Assembly: GCA_024449915.1 (NCBI GenBank)
Contig: JAMZAV010002201.1
Location: forward strand, 1 to 64,000
Length of the DNA stretch: 64,000 nucleotides
Source: Sweltsa coloradensis
Lineage: Eukaryota > Arthropoda > Insecta > Plecoptera > Chloroperlidae
Reading direction: 5' to 3'
Part shown: in pieces, positions 24,743 to 37,400 of the stretch
Position numbering within the stretch: position 1 is the stretch's first letter
How the letters are laid out: every line of letters starts with the position of its first letter
Made by a program: the position numbers and the translations under genes
Notes under the pieces: generated by a model
Seen by the model: the letters and a program-made list of their open reading frames with translations, nothing else
Told to the model about the DNA's origin: nothing
Database searches by the model: none

Positions 24743-25534
24743 CAATATTACGAAAATATCGCATTAAAAATCGTAAAAGTACGATATTCATGAGAAATAT
24801 TATTCGATTGTACCCAAAAACGTGGCAGGTATTTGTCCCCTACAATTTTCATCAAGATCGCATAAATGCCGTTGTGAATGACCTAAAATACAGTTTAAAA
24901 AAAGGTTTTTGATTCATTCCCTAACTGCCCGATGCATCTTGACAAAAAATTTAACCAACATGCATCTGTGAGAAAAATTTCATCCAACATTCCATCTAAA
25001 AATTAATAACACCTACGGGAGTGTTTCCCGACTAACCAAATCGAGAAAGATTCCGTCTCACTAAACAGATTTTGAAAATTGGCGCGGGTTCTCAACGCCG
25101 CTTTGCAGTGCGCTGCGCAAGTTTCGTCATCCATTTCATCAGCAATCAGCTGGGTCGTGACCACTGTCGTGACACTGGTCGTGGTCGTGCACGTCCGCAT
25201 TTTCAGATTTCCCCATTGATTTCACATTTACCGGCAACTGGTGAAAGAAGTGAGAGGTCCGAGTTTCTTTCGATTTCACGTGGCGTGTTTGTGTGTAAGT
25301 TAATGTCAATTTTTTAAATATCATTGCCATGTAACCTAGCCCTAGGCCGCTATTAGGCTACATTTTTACAATTACAACTAGGGCTAGCTAGCCCTAGTCC
25401 CCATACACTACAATTATACAATACTATTTATACTAGGCCCTAGGCCCTATCCTAGACATAAAGTCAGGAACAAGCCCAAATAGGGCCTAGGGTAGGCCTA
25501 GGGGTCTAGGCTAGCCCTAGTGGCCCAAAGCTAG

Positions 25535-25757
25535 GGAACTTGTTCGGTTGGGGGGGTCGGCCTCCAACTTTTCAACACTTGTTTTTTTCAATGGAAACAT
25601 ACGCACCCAAAATCCTTTCCGTTACAAAACGACTTACGTTACCTTTCCGCCTAGTTACTTGCCGCGCTAGGGCCTAGTTCTAGGATATTTTTTATAAGAG
25701 CGCACCCAAAATCCTTTCCGTTACAGTGTAGGCCTATAAAAGTTGGAACAAGTACGG
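25535..25757. mobile_element. MITE-like palindromic element upstream of NARS
   Basis: Left GGAACTTGTTC...CCAACTTTTCAACAC is mirrored by right AAAAGTTGGAACAAGTAC. The interior holds two inverted copies of GCACCCAAAATCCTTTCCGT. Relatives lie in TBCA intron 1 (about 62080-62300 and 62700-63070). Termini are imprecise here. Confidence 0.55.
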
Positions 25758-25887
25758 TAGCCCTACCAGTGGCGTGGCGAACATACCAAATCGGAGCCCA
25801 GGCACCGATACCAAAAGGGGTGGGTGGGTGGTCCCGCAGGGACCCACCCACTCATTACTTTTTATTGAAACATAATATTTTATATGG

Positions 25888-26120
25888 TAAACCTGTAGTA
25901 GAGCGGACGTGGGTATGGCTAATACTCCACCTACAAAACCTTTAACGTCGCTATTTTAATTATAAAGGACTTTCAACGGAAAAGTACTTTCGCTTAAAAT
26001 AGCGACGTTAAAGGTAAAGAAGGTAGGCCCTACTTTAGATTTAAAACAGCAACGTTAAAGGTTTTGTAGGTGGAGTATTAGCCGCTATAATACCCACGTC
26101 CGCTCTGCTACAGGTTTACC
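25888..26120. mobile_element. GGTA-ended palindromic MITE, copy 1
   Basis: The ends GGTAAACC and GGTTTACC continue into arms of about 75 bp that mirror each other. The core reads CCTTTAACGTCGCTATTT...AACGTTAAAGG. Flanks TTTTATAT (25880-25887) and TTTTATAT (26122-26129) suggest an 8-bp duplication with a one-base slip. The core is shared with copies at 57464 and 61831, but the outer arm sequence is not. Confidence 0.75.
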
Positions 26121-27157
26121 TTTTTATATGACTATTTTAATTGTTAAAATCACATCCTACTGAATTGTATGGCTACAGCTTTTACTTACCTTATAGTTTT
26201 ACTAAACCGTTGAAAAGTTTGTCATGAATCATGATTACTAAGTAAAAGTGCAGACAACATGCATGATGGATATTCATCCAGTAGTTCTCAACTAAACTAA
26301 TAACAGGTAGCAATTCAACAATTCTGCTAAATGAATAGACAAGCTCGCTTATATTTGATTGAATAGATTGATTTGGAGAATTTAAGTAAATAAACAGCTG
26401 GTGGCATGGAGGAAGTCAGGAACATTTTCGAGATATCTGTTTTAATTTTTAGTTACCGTCTTATAAAGCAGGATTATCGACGTCGTGAATGCAATAAGAA
26501 GAACATTCTTGGACCTATTTCAATTGAGGTATTTCCAGTACAATTTCTACATAAAATAGCATTGATTTCAATGAGATCGAGACAGCAAGTTTGTCCGTAA
26601 AAGAATAAAATCGTATCTTTTCTCTTCAAATATTTGTTAACAAAGTGTTTCTTTAAAACACACAGATTTGTACCAAATTACTTTGAACATACATTTTTCC
26701 AGGGGAACGCCCACGGAGCCCCTAATTTTCATTATTATGCGTTTAAGTAGTTTTCCTAAATCCCAAATAATGGCTCTGCCAATAAACGGAGAAAACAAAA
26801 AAAATAACCAAAACGCACAGATTATCTAACGGTCTAGGACATACAATTTTTTTTTTCAAATGGGAAGGCCCCCGGATTCCTCTTGTAGGTATTAAATTCT
26901 TCATTGATTACTTTCACAATGTGTATTTTTTCCCAAATTCTGGCTATGCCGCTACGAGGAGGCAAAAAGGAATAACACACTGTTGGCTTTATGAGTTAAC
27001 AATTAAAACAAAAGCGCAATGTGTTCAGCGATTCGGCTGATTTTTATAGTAGGCCTACACACTAGCACACACACCACACAAAGTCACAGAATAAGTGCCG
27101 TTTATCTTGAATAGTAATCCTCATTCGCTTCGCTCACTCGCTCGTTTAATAAATCAT

Positions 27158-27600
27158 ATTAATTGCCAGTAAAACGCACCAAATCCATTCTAGGAACACC
27201 AAAATTAAAAAAATTCCCTGCGGGGCTAATCTGGGGAAGACAAAAAAGAACTATAAACCGTTGGCTTTATGAGTTCAACAAAAAAATTATATTTTCAGCC
27301 ATTTCATTAAAATTCCATTACATAAAAATGAGGCTATCAAATCATGTTAATTGCTGGTAAAACGCACCAAACCCATTCTAGGATCACCAAAATTTAAAAA
27401 ATCCCCGCGGGACTAATCTGGGGAAGACAAAAAAGAATTAAAAACCGTTGGCTTTATGAGTTCAATAAAAAAATTGTATTTTCATCCATTTCATTAAAAT
27501 TTCATCACATAAAAATGAGGCTATCAACATCTATAAAATCATATTAATTGCCGGTAAAACGCACCAAATCCATTCTTGGATCACCAAAATTGAAAAAATT
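27158..27600. repeat. Tandem array, unit about 190 bp, 2.5 copies
   Basis: The block starting TTAATTGCC(A/G)GTAAAACGCACC recurs at about 27158, 27347 and 27543, spaced 189 and 197 bp apart. It lies within the hAT element at 25767-27720. Units differ by a few substitutions and small indels. Confidence 0.85.
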
Positions 27601-27734
27601 CCCTGCGGGGCTAAACTGGGGGCTCACCCCCAGACCCCCTTGTTGCCCACGAAAGTAGGGGGTGGGTATAGTTATAATATTGTAGGCACCGATCACTCTT
27701 AGTAGTTTGCCACGCCACTGAGCCCTACCATGCT

Positions 27735-27754
27735 GGGGGGGGGGGGGGGGGGGG
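27735..27754. repeat. G20 homopolymer
   Basis: Twenty consecutive G lie six bases beyond the right target duplication of the hAT element. The exact length is likely uncertain in any assembly. Confidence 0.9.
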
Positions 27755-28449
27755 CTAGGAGCCTAGGGCCTAGGCCCAGAGTAGGCCCCTTACTTTGTTC
27801 TTGCAAAAAGTATTTTTATTTTGTAATTTTAAGTTGTTTTGTAAAATATAGGCCTCGAAACTGGCCATATTGTCTTTGAGTACGTACAGTAGGCCTAGGC
27901 TACCTCTGACAAAATTCTGCCTAAATAAGGCGGCACTGTAGGCCTCAGGCCTACTGTTAACACCAAAAAACAGTGCACTGATGTAACTGGTCATAGCTTA
28001 CCGGTACTGATAATCAGTAGCCTAGGGTAGCAGTATAAATAAAAAAAACACTGACAACCCAGTCATACAAAAAATTGGTGGGGTTATACAGAAAATCGCT
28101 AGGTCTATAATAGGCCTACCATTTTTTTGGCAAGTTGTAGGCCTATAGGCCTAGGCCCACTGGTCTGGTGGTATAAAAAATAACAGGCATATCAAAATAC
28201 CAAACGGGCCCATGCCTACTCCAACATAACAAACGAGTCACCTGGTCCTTGTTCTCAGTCTCTTGCTAGCCTACCTATATTTTTTTCTTTAGGCCTACCT
28301 ACTTATTCTTTCTGCCTGATAACAGGTAACATTTGTATGGTTTTGATTTATTTTTCAGATTCTGTTGTGCACTAGTGGTGTAATTTTGTTGAAGTTGGTG
28401 ATATATTGATTGACCTTGTTGCCCAACTTGGTCTTTCTTATATAACAGT
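27755..28449. promoter_or_regulatory. Upstream or 5'UTR region of NARS
   Basis: This 0.7-kb stretch precedes the first coding exon. It has several TAGGCCTA palindromes but no clear TATA box. Just before the ATG, TTGGTCTTTCTTATATAACAG looks like a splice acceptor (AG at 28447-28448). The transcription start may therefore lie further upstream, with a non-coding first exon. Confidence 0.4.
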
Positions 28450-28483
28450 ATGCCAGACACCGAACTTGGTAAATTAACCATAG
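28450..28483 (+). CDS. NARS exon 1 (start codon, 11 codons + 1 nt)
   Basis: ATG at 28450 opens 11 codons ([11 protein letters not shown]), then the donor TAG|GTAAGT. Phase 1 completes a Gly codon with exon 2 and keeps the frame. A possible acceptor lies directly before the ATG, which would make this a 35-nt microexon. The N-terminus varies in this family, so this start is inferred from frame and donor quality. Confidence 0.75.
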
Positions 28484-31400
28484 GTAAGTTTGCTTAGGAC
28501 TACCATATGTCTGTCTACTTAAAAGTTTCCATTGATTACAGTGAGTAGACCTAGTGATGGTATGAATTTCCATTGGATCAAATTGATTAGGGGAGAAGGG
28601 GGCACATGTGGACAAGGTCCATATGGTCCATATAGGGCCTAGGCCTACAAAATTTTTAAAAAATCCAAAAACATTCTCAACAGTTGGTATTACAACAATG
28701 CAACTTACATAGGGTACCTAAAGCATAATTCACAATTTGTTCTAAGGCGTAAGGCGCAATATTTTGTATTGCCGAGTAGGCCTATGTGTTTCAATCAGAA
28801 CGTTCACAACCCGTCCTAAGTCACAAGGCGTATGGTTTATGTCGTAACGAATTGCCCAAAATCCAATTCTTACGACAGGTTTCTTCAGGCATCTTCACAG
28901 GAAAATGCCCAGTAAGACTGGAACAAAAAATGGACCACGCCATGACGATAGCTGCAGGCTGGATCAAAGTGCACAGCTTTAAGATAAACTGCAGCAAAAC
29001 CATCCGCACCTAGGCCTACTTCACGATGAGTCACAATCCCTTCAAGTTCAACATCATTTTTGATGGCAAACCGAATAAACAGACTGATGAGATGAAGTAC
29101 CTCGGCGTGACCTTCGACAAAAAAATGACCGGCAAGATCCACTTTGAAAAGGCAGCAGAGAAGGGTAAAAAACGACTACTCTCCTTCAAAGGGTAGCCGG
29201 TGTGTCCTGGGGTGCAAAACTAGACACTCTGGCGCTGACGTACAAAACGTACATCAGACCAGCCATTGAGTACCTACGGCACCAAGTCTTCCCCGCCGCC
29301 GCCGCAACGCACACCAGCCATGTCAACAGAGTCAAAAATCGAGCCCTTCGCCTGATCACGGGTGACGGGAGCAGTGAAAACCACCCCAATTATCACCATG
29401 GAGTGGTTCAGCCAAATTGAGCCTCTACAGCTAAGAAGAGAGCAGCGCGCTGTCCAACTGCACGAAAAACTGGCGCGCCTAAACCCCGACAAATGGCTCA
29501 ACTACCCAACCTCAAAAGTCAAGGCGCACACTAACTTTGCTGAAACAGTCCACCAACTGAAGAGTAAAAACTGTCCTATCCTCCTAGAAGCACCACGTGC
29601 ACCATTTGACGTACCACTCCCAGAGCTTCTGCCGGACAAGTCCAATCAGCTTTCCCCGGAAACAAAAATTGACGGCATCGAGAAGAAAGATGACCATGAC
29701 CACAAATAACTGAAAAAGCTTGCCGAGGAGCACCTGAAGAAGCACTTTCCTCTTCAAGACTGGGTGCATATCTTCACGGACGGCTCCTACGACTCGGTTA
29801 CTAACAGAACAGGCTACGGCATCCACTGCATCTTCTTCGGAGAAGCCACTCCAATGGGAGCCGGTGAAACATACTTAGACGCTGAGGTTGCAGCCATCCA
29901 TCACCAGGGCGGCTGAAAAAATCGCCGAGACCCCCGCCTTCCCCCTCAACAAGACAAAATTTGTCATCCTAAGCGACAGTGTATCGGCCATCCAATTTAT
30001 CTCCCAAGCAGCGAACCTCCATCCGAAATCGCTGCTTTTCAAAAACTCCCTTGCCAGCCTGCGTCAGCAAAACAAACTATTAGAGGCTCAATGGATCCCT
30101 AGCCACTCTTCTTGGCAAAAAGTGCCACAAAAGCACCGCAACCACCAGCAGCGCCTCTCTCCTTCAAAAATGTCAAAACTAAAATCAAATCAACCACAAA
30201 AAAGATCTTCAGGAACACCACAGAAAAGACTTCACGACTAAAGAACTGGTGGACCGAGATCAAGAAAGGGCCAGACAAAGACTGGTCGAGAAAGACGGCC
30301 ACCGCCCATTTCCGGCTTGCAACCGGTCACGACGTCTTGCAACACCACCTGCACCGCTTTAACATTACCAACGAACCGGCCACCTGTAAACTTTGTAAGA
30401 TGCGCCGCCGTAAGATGCGCCGCCCTCAAGAGTGACATTGACTCCCTGCCCGATGAACTGAGCAGGATAGAAAAGGAGGCAGTCTTACTGTATATATTGA
30501 ATAGCAAGACAGAAGAATGGCTAAAGAGGCCAACTTCGCACAAGAAAAAAAAAGGTTTCTTATGACGAGCCAATCACGAACAAGGAAACTCCCCACTCCT
30601 GCTTATTTCATTCCACAGCTGGTTGTGAACGCATGTGCAATATGCAGGAGCAATGAAAAATGGCATGGTTGTTGTAAACGCCTAGCATTTCTTACGACTT
30701 ACGCCTTAGAACTAGTTGAGAATGATGCTTTCAATATAAACCTACTCTAAAGGTCTCGAAGCCGCATCGCCATCTTAAATTATATATTCTAATTTCATAT
30801 GAATACATAGCCTACACCCACACACAGAGCTCCGGCTCTAGGTGGGTATTCTTCTTATGGGCGTATGTACTGTATCTGTAATTGAACTGGAGATGAATAA
30901 AGACTAAGCTTATCTTATAAAATAATTCTACCTTAATTTTTGTTTCAGGGGAAATTTATACATCAGAAAAAAATGGAAATGATGAAAATGGTGATGGTTC
31001 GGAAGCAAAGCCATTCAAATCAATAATGCAAGCAATGCGCCATGCTGGACACGAACCTTTTCCCACGATCTATGTAGATGCTAAAGAGGGGGGGAAATAT
31101 GATCTTGCTGCTAAATCGCAACTTAAAAAGATTCAAAAGTTATGGGTTCGAGAAACTCACAAAGGAGCTGACAAGGCAAAAAAAGAAGGGGAAGATGCAG
31201 AAAAGAGGGCCAAGAATTTGGAGGAAGCTAAAAAGATTATAATTAAAGAAGATGAAAGTTTGCCAAAGGCCAAGGTTATTAAGATAATCAAAGGGAAGGA
31301 ACATCGCGGCATTCGAGTAAAAATATATGGTTGGGTTCATCGTTTGAGAAGACAAGGTTTGTTTGAAATTAACTTGCAATAAGTATCTACCTATCATTTT

Positions 31401-34400
31401 TATTTTTAATAGATATTAAATTAGGACAATCATTAGAGTAGACCTACCATAGGCCTACCTATTTCGTTAGTCCCTCTATTGTAGCATGGCTATGAAAGAA
31501 TGAGTTGTAGACAACATCCATGATGAAGTACCGGTGTAGTGGAGTAAAGTTGTCTCTAACTAGTGCAAAATGTGATAACAGCATAAAAATTTGCAGTTAT
31601 ATAGGTTTTGTAATGATAATTTAAAAAATAACTGGCTCCTTGATGAGTTCTTAGTAATTTAACTATGAATTGATTAGGCCTAATTAAAATTAATTACAGC
31701 CAAATTCTAAATTCAATTTCAAAGTGTGGATAAATTTGTCATGTTAAGTATTACTAGGCCGCTTTGTGTCCGCTTTTTTAGTCACGTTCATGGATGAGCT
31801 TTTTTAAGTTTTTAGTAGCCTATGCGTGGGATCTCTTTACTTCTTTAAGCTCCATTGCAAAATCATTTTTGTTAAAGGAGGATAATTTGTATTAAGTAGT
31901 AGGGCTTCTAATTGCTATGGTAATCTAGAACACACATAACAAAAATTTGAAAAATACAGCCAAACCTTACACACCCAAAAGAAATTATCTAAACTAGGAA
32001 AACGCTAAAGTCCCGCCGCGTTGATGGATGAGCGGTTTTTTGTAAGTTTTTTGTTTGCGTTTTTTGCGTTTGTTTGCACTTTTCCTTTGCAAGTGCTTTT
32101 TGAATGCATTGTAGGTGATTGTTGTCAAGTTTCTATTGTTATACTTGTTAATTGGTATTATAAACCTAAAAAAAAAACTCATATTAAAACCTTTGTTTCT
32201 GTGGATTCTGACTAACTTTTTCAACTTTTTCTTTCAAAAGGTACTACATCACCATAACCTCAATGTCCATGTGAAATCTGAACTTTGTAGTCCCACCCGT
32301 TTGGTCAGAATCGGTCCAAATGTGACGAAAATATCGCACTAAAAATTAAAAAACTAATATTAAAACCTTTATTTCTATAGATTCTAGCTAATTTTTTCAA
32401 CTTTTTCTTTAAAAAGGTACTTCAACACCATAATCTTAATGTCCATGTGAAATATGAACGTTGTAGCCCCACCCGTTTGGGTCAGAATCGGCCCAAATGT
32501 GACGAAAATATCGCACTAAAAATCGAAAAAAATCGTAAAAGTACGATATTCATGGGAAATATTTCTTCGATTGTACCCAAAAACAATACACCTCTAAGTT
32601 TAGAGAAAACGAAGGTCCCCTCAAATTTTCATCAAGATCGCATATGCCGTTTGCCCGGAATCGAGCGAACAAACAGACGGAAAAACAAAACAAAACAAAA
32701 AAAAAAAAAAAAAAAAAAAAAACATTGGAGCTAAATTTTTTGGGGGGTCAGTGAAATTGAAGTTTTCGCTTCGCTCGCTACGCTCATCCAATAATATTAC
32801 ATGAAATTTTTTTTTTTTTTAAACAACGCTTATATTTAAATGTAGGTACTTAAAAGTAAAAAATAAATTTTCGCCCAACAAATTTTTGCCTTACTCATAA
32901 ATTAAAAGCGTTGGGCGCTTTCCTTTTATGACCAACAAAATTCTGTAATCTATGTCAATACCGTACCATAAGCGCCCAACGCTTTTAATTTCCGAGTAAG
33001 GCAAAAATTTGTTGGGCGAAAATTTATTTTTTACTTTTTAGTAGGCCTACATTTAAATATAAGCGTTGTTTTAAAAAAAAAAAAATTCATGTAATACCTA
33101 TATTTTATACTTTTTAGTCTTAGCAATAATGTATTCATTTTTTATATCAGCTCGATCGGACTTTGGGAAGTGGGTGAAATATATTCCCATATAAAACATT
33201 AATTATTAATTAAGATTAATTAATTGATTAATTAGTGAATCTGTTAATTGATTCATCTATTGTCATCAAGAATACGTATGTGTGAAAAATTTCAGCTTGA
33301 TTGGACATTGAGAAGTGGGTGAAATATTGATTATAAGATTCCGTCTAGACAGACAGAAAGTCAGACAGACAGACAAACACATGAAGTTAATATAAGCGTT
33401 GTAAAAAGGGCCAAGCTCATTCTTTCCTTCCACATTTGCGCATTCTTAATTCATAAATGTACAGTGTCCCGTAACAGCATCCTTGAAAAGCTTGGCAAAA
33501 TAGAATTTGCAATATTAATTTAAACGTAATAGTTCATCCAAGTTCTTTTTTTCTAATTTATTCAAACGAAATATCATGCAATATCATGCATGATTTTGAG
33601 CATGTTTCAAGCCATTCTTTCACCAAGAAGGAATGCTCGTATCCCAACCAAATTTGGCATGTGTTGTCAACTTGTCAGGTACCTAAATCCCCTCGATTTT
33701 GATAGTTTTCAAGTTCACATCACGTTTCATGACGGCTGGGTGACACCTCGAAATCACCCCAACTCTGCTTGCTGTATAAGGTGCCCGAGTGTGTAGTGCA
33801 CCTCAGCTTGGCTGCGGCGCCCTAACGGGCACATAGATATATAAAAACGAATGTATGTATGTTTGTCCTTGATGCATTACTACACCATTCATCCGATCTC
33901 CATGAAACTTGGCACATATATTTTTTTTTTCACGGGGCAGGTTTCTATGCTATCCATTTTGTTGTAACTCCTCCACGGTGATCGGTGCCTGCAAAGAGGA
34001 CTCACCAATGAATTGGCTTCGACACTGTTGGACATATCACCATGAAAGTTGACACATATATGTATTTTATTGGTTTCTATGTTATCCACTTTTGTTTGTT
34101 TTGTAGCTTTGGTTTTGTTTTGGGTTTTGTTGAGTATACTGCCGCGAAGCGTTCTGGCATAACACACAACAACAACGTCGCATTAGAATATAAAGTATCT
34201 GGAGGCCTGAAGACTTGCTTTTTGTACGCATTGTAGGTGATTGTTGTCAAGTTTCTATAGGGGACAAAACACTGGTAACAGACGTACCTTTAGACATCAT
34301 TTTTGTATTAACAATCCTAGCTCAAACTGTAGGCTCTACTGTTATAGGTATTCATTCATTAAAAAGACATTGTATATAATGTGGATGAATAGGAAATAAA

Positions 34401-37400
34401 ATGAGCTTTCTTTTGAGGTATTAATTGAAAGTTGTTTTCACTTACATGAACAAAAAAATATTGAAAAACGTATTGAAATATAGGCCTACCGGTAGCCTAT
34501 GTGTTAGTATAGCAGCTAAATATTGATTAATTGATTGTTTGGTTAGGTAGGGCCTATTGTATTGCACTAAAATATCAACTTTAATTAAAAAATGTCTTCT
34601 AGCCAATGATATTGCAGTGTTCAACAAAAGAGCTGGCAACTAAAAAAAATTTTCATCATCAAAGTTGTCAATTAATACAAGTCAAATGATGAATTTTGAT
34701 ATGTCACACAACATGTTTCTGTAACTTTGGAATTTTAGAACATTCGTTAATTTGTGTCAAATTTTGTTACTTCCTCCGTAGGCCTACTACTATTAATATT
34801 ATTGAAAATTTTTAAATGCTGCGCTCATCCAATTAATAGGTATGGTCAAAGACATGTTCCTACTTGACTTGCACAAGTTGTGTGTGTGTGCACACTGTGT
34901 ACTTTGCACAAATGCACACTTACGCTAGCTGCAGGCCCTGTATGTAGGCCAGAAGACCTCTACTAGGCCAATATTTGTCTTCGATTACCGTCCCAATAGC
35001 GACGTAGATCTAGAATAACAAATTAATGAAATCGGTTTTCATTACTTAATAGTTTTGTGTATAGGATCAACATGAAATAAATAAATAATCAAACCCAAGT
35101 GTGGTCTAATATTTATAACTAAATTGCCATTTTACATCCTATTCAAAATGTAGGCCTAGGCCTATGCTATAACATGTTATTATTGGTAATTTGCTCTCCG
35201 CAGGCAAGTCACTTATGTTCATCACGCTTCGCGATGGCACAGAATTCCTCCAGTGCGTGCTTAATGACTCTCTATGTCAAACATATGATGCTCTCATGCT
35301 AGCAACTGAATCATCTGTGCTGCTTTATGGGGTGTTGGTGGAGGTACCTGCTGGTAAAACGGCTCCTGGCGGACACGAACTGCAAGTGAGTGGTAATTGT
35401 GATTGATATACCTCCCATTGCAAAGTAGGCCCATGGATTTACAAGGCGCATGGATATGCATCTCTTGATTAATTTGTGTACTGCAAAACTAGCCCCAAAA
35501 AACAAAAACTCAACAAACTTTGTAGCCATTTTCGCCAGTTTACACAAATGTTTACCTTTTGAATGGCAAAAAAGCATGTCAATGTTATTGACGCTAAAAG
35601 TTTAGGCCTAAACCGGAAACGAGAATTGCAGATGCCCCATAATGTTGCAGATCCAGTTATGCCAGTTAACTAAGTAGGTCTTTACTAGCTTGAAATAAGT
35701 CTAGACTAGAAACAAACTTAAGCACTGGTAGACCTACCAGTACGAGGGATGTTAAAAAGTGTGTAATTCTCATAACGTTTACACCCTGACCCTGATGGAA
35801 ATGTTTAACGATACAGTATTGATTATTCGATACTCTATATATATCGCGAAAAAATCACGCTTTTTTCAATATCGATACAGACTAGGGATAACTTCGGAAA
35901 ACCGGTTTCGATCCGATTTGAACTCAACCAGTTTCAAATTTGAAAACCGTTTTTAAAAAAAAACAAAAAAAACTTAAATGTTGGCGAGACATGCAAGGGA
36001 AACTTTCCAAGTTATCTGTTCGCAAGTGAGCGCCATTTTTCAGCTGCAGGGCTAATATTTTCACAATCGAGATAATCGAGATCACCCATCCCAACCAACC
36101 AAGGTCACCCGCTTTCCCGATTGTAAATATGCCAATAAAGTAGAGGCAACAAACATCCTCTCCACTCCTAACCCACAACAAAAACAAAACAAAAAACAAT
36201 TTTTAGGGGGATTTTTTAAAAAAAAAGAAAAATAATTTTAAAAAATGGTTTTTGGAAACCGGTTAGCGATTTTGCTAACTGATGTCATCCCTAATACAGA
36301 CGATACTCTAGCTGAAGAAGTAAATTCTGCAGGTATGTTGTCATCATCAGCAAGGTTACTTGACACACCCTCCATACATTAGTAGGTATATTTACAAGTG
36401 TGATACTTGGTTTGATTTGTTATAACATTTCTAATGCTTTATATCAGAGTAATAGAGAGAATAAGAGTTGGATATGAAATTTGTAACTTTTTTTAGTGTT
36501 GTGTGGGTACCCGAAACTTCAGGCTGGGTATTTGGGAGCCATCCCACAGTCAAAAATGATTTATTGTGGAGGGGCTGGTCCAGACTTAAAATTAATTGTG
36601 TTCTCAAAAACAAGAGCACATGACTGCTTGTTGGAACGGGCAGACCAGATTTAACACAACTCCATGAAGTAGGGAGTGGCATAGTGATTTTTTTTGTGTG
36701 TGAGGGGGGGGGGGGGGGTTTTCTTTTTTCTATTTAATATTCTAGGCCAAGCAACGAAGGATTTTTTCTGCGAAAATTCCGCACAAGTTGAATTTTTGCA
36801 CAGACCTTCCAGAAAGTGTCCTTAATAAATTATTAAAGGGAAAAAAGTCCCCCAAAATCGGGCTGGATCGACGGAGCGTAGACCGCCATCTTAAAATATG
36901 TCTGCACAAAGGTGGTTTTATTTTCGTAGGTATTCAAAATGGCGGAAGGTAGACGAAAAGTTTCAACTGAAAAATATTCCCTTTGTAATTTCCTACCAAA
37001 ATAATGTCTACCATATTTTCGGTAGACAAAGGCTACGGCACAAAATCATTGTTTATAATATGTTGCTTATTGGAGTACCAGCTGATTTCCTTATTTTTGC
37101 ACACAGTATCAAACAATGCCCGGTAAATCCGTGAAAAGTCGATTTAAACTTAAAAAGATTTTTGTACGGTATTGTACGGTATGTATGAAGAGGTACTAGG
37201 GGTCCATGGGTATGGGCCAAGGAACAAGGAAGGAGAAAATCTACTTGATTTGTGTGCCAGGAATGGACTTCGAATCGGAAATAGCTGGTTCATGAAGAAA
37301 AAAGATCAACAAATAACTCGGTACGCCTGGGATGGCTCATCTGAGTCAGTTATTGATTATATTATTATAAGTAGCAACATGGCCAAAGATATCACTGATG

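Larger units (their letters stand above)
24168..25534. other. Intergenic DNA; tandem duplication, SINE tail and a GC-richer patch
   Basis: A 40-bp unit is tandemly duplicated at 24663-24702 and 24703-24742. A - strand SINE tail lies at 24540-24612. A CpG-richer patch at about 25075-25290 ends with a donor-like GTGTGTAAGT and could be a promoter or first non-coding exon for NARS, but nothing proves this. Dense TAGGCCTA palindromes fill 25330-25530. Confidence 0.45.
25767..27720. mobile_element. Large non-autonomous hAT element (1954 bp)
   Basis: The ends CAGTGGCGTGGC and GCCACGCCACTG form a 12-16 bp inverted repeat flanked by a perfect 8-bp duplication AGCCCTAC (25759-25766, 27721-27728). The interior contains a nested 233-bp MITE (25888-26120) and a 2.5-unit tandem array of about 190 bp (27158-27600). 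No transposase was recognised. Confidence 0.88.
31357..35203 (+). other. NARS intron 2
   Basis: A GT-AG intron of 3847 bp with no internal gene. It contains the dispersed repeat at 31565-31750, a member of the CTAGGAAAACGC family (about 31993-32785), a palindromic MITE (32796-33095), a GACA-rich tract (33347-33380) and unclassified repeats around 33790-34230. The rest is unique AT-rich DNA. Confidence 0.8.

Noticed and set aside
25072..25317. 81-codon ORF in the CpG-richer patch
   Set aside because: No family resemblance, and the frame runs through a donor-like site; more likely promoter or non-coding exon sequence.
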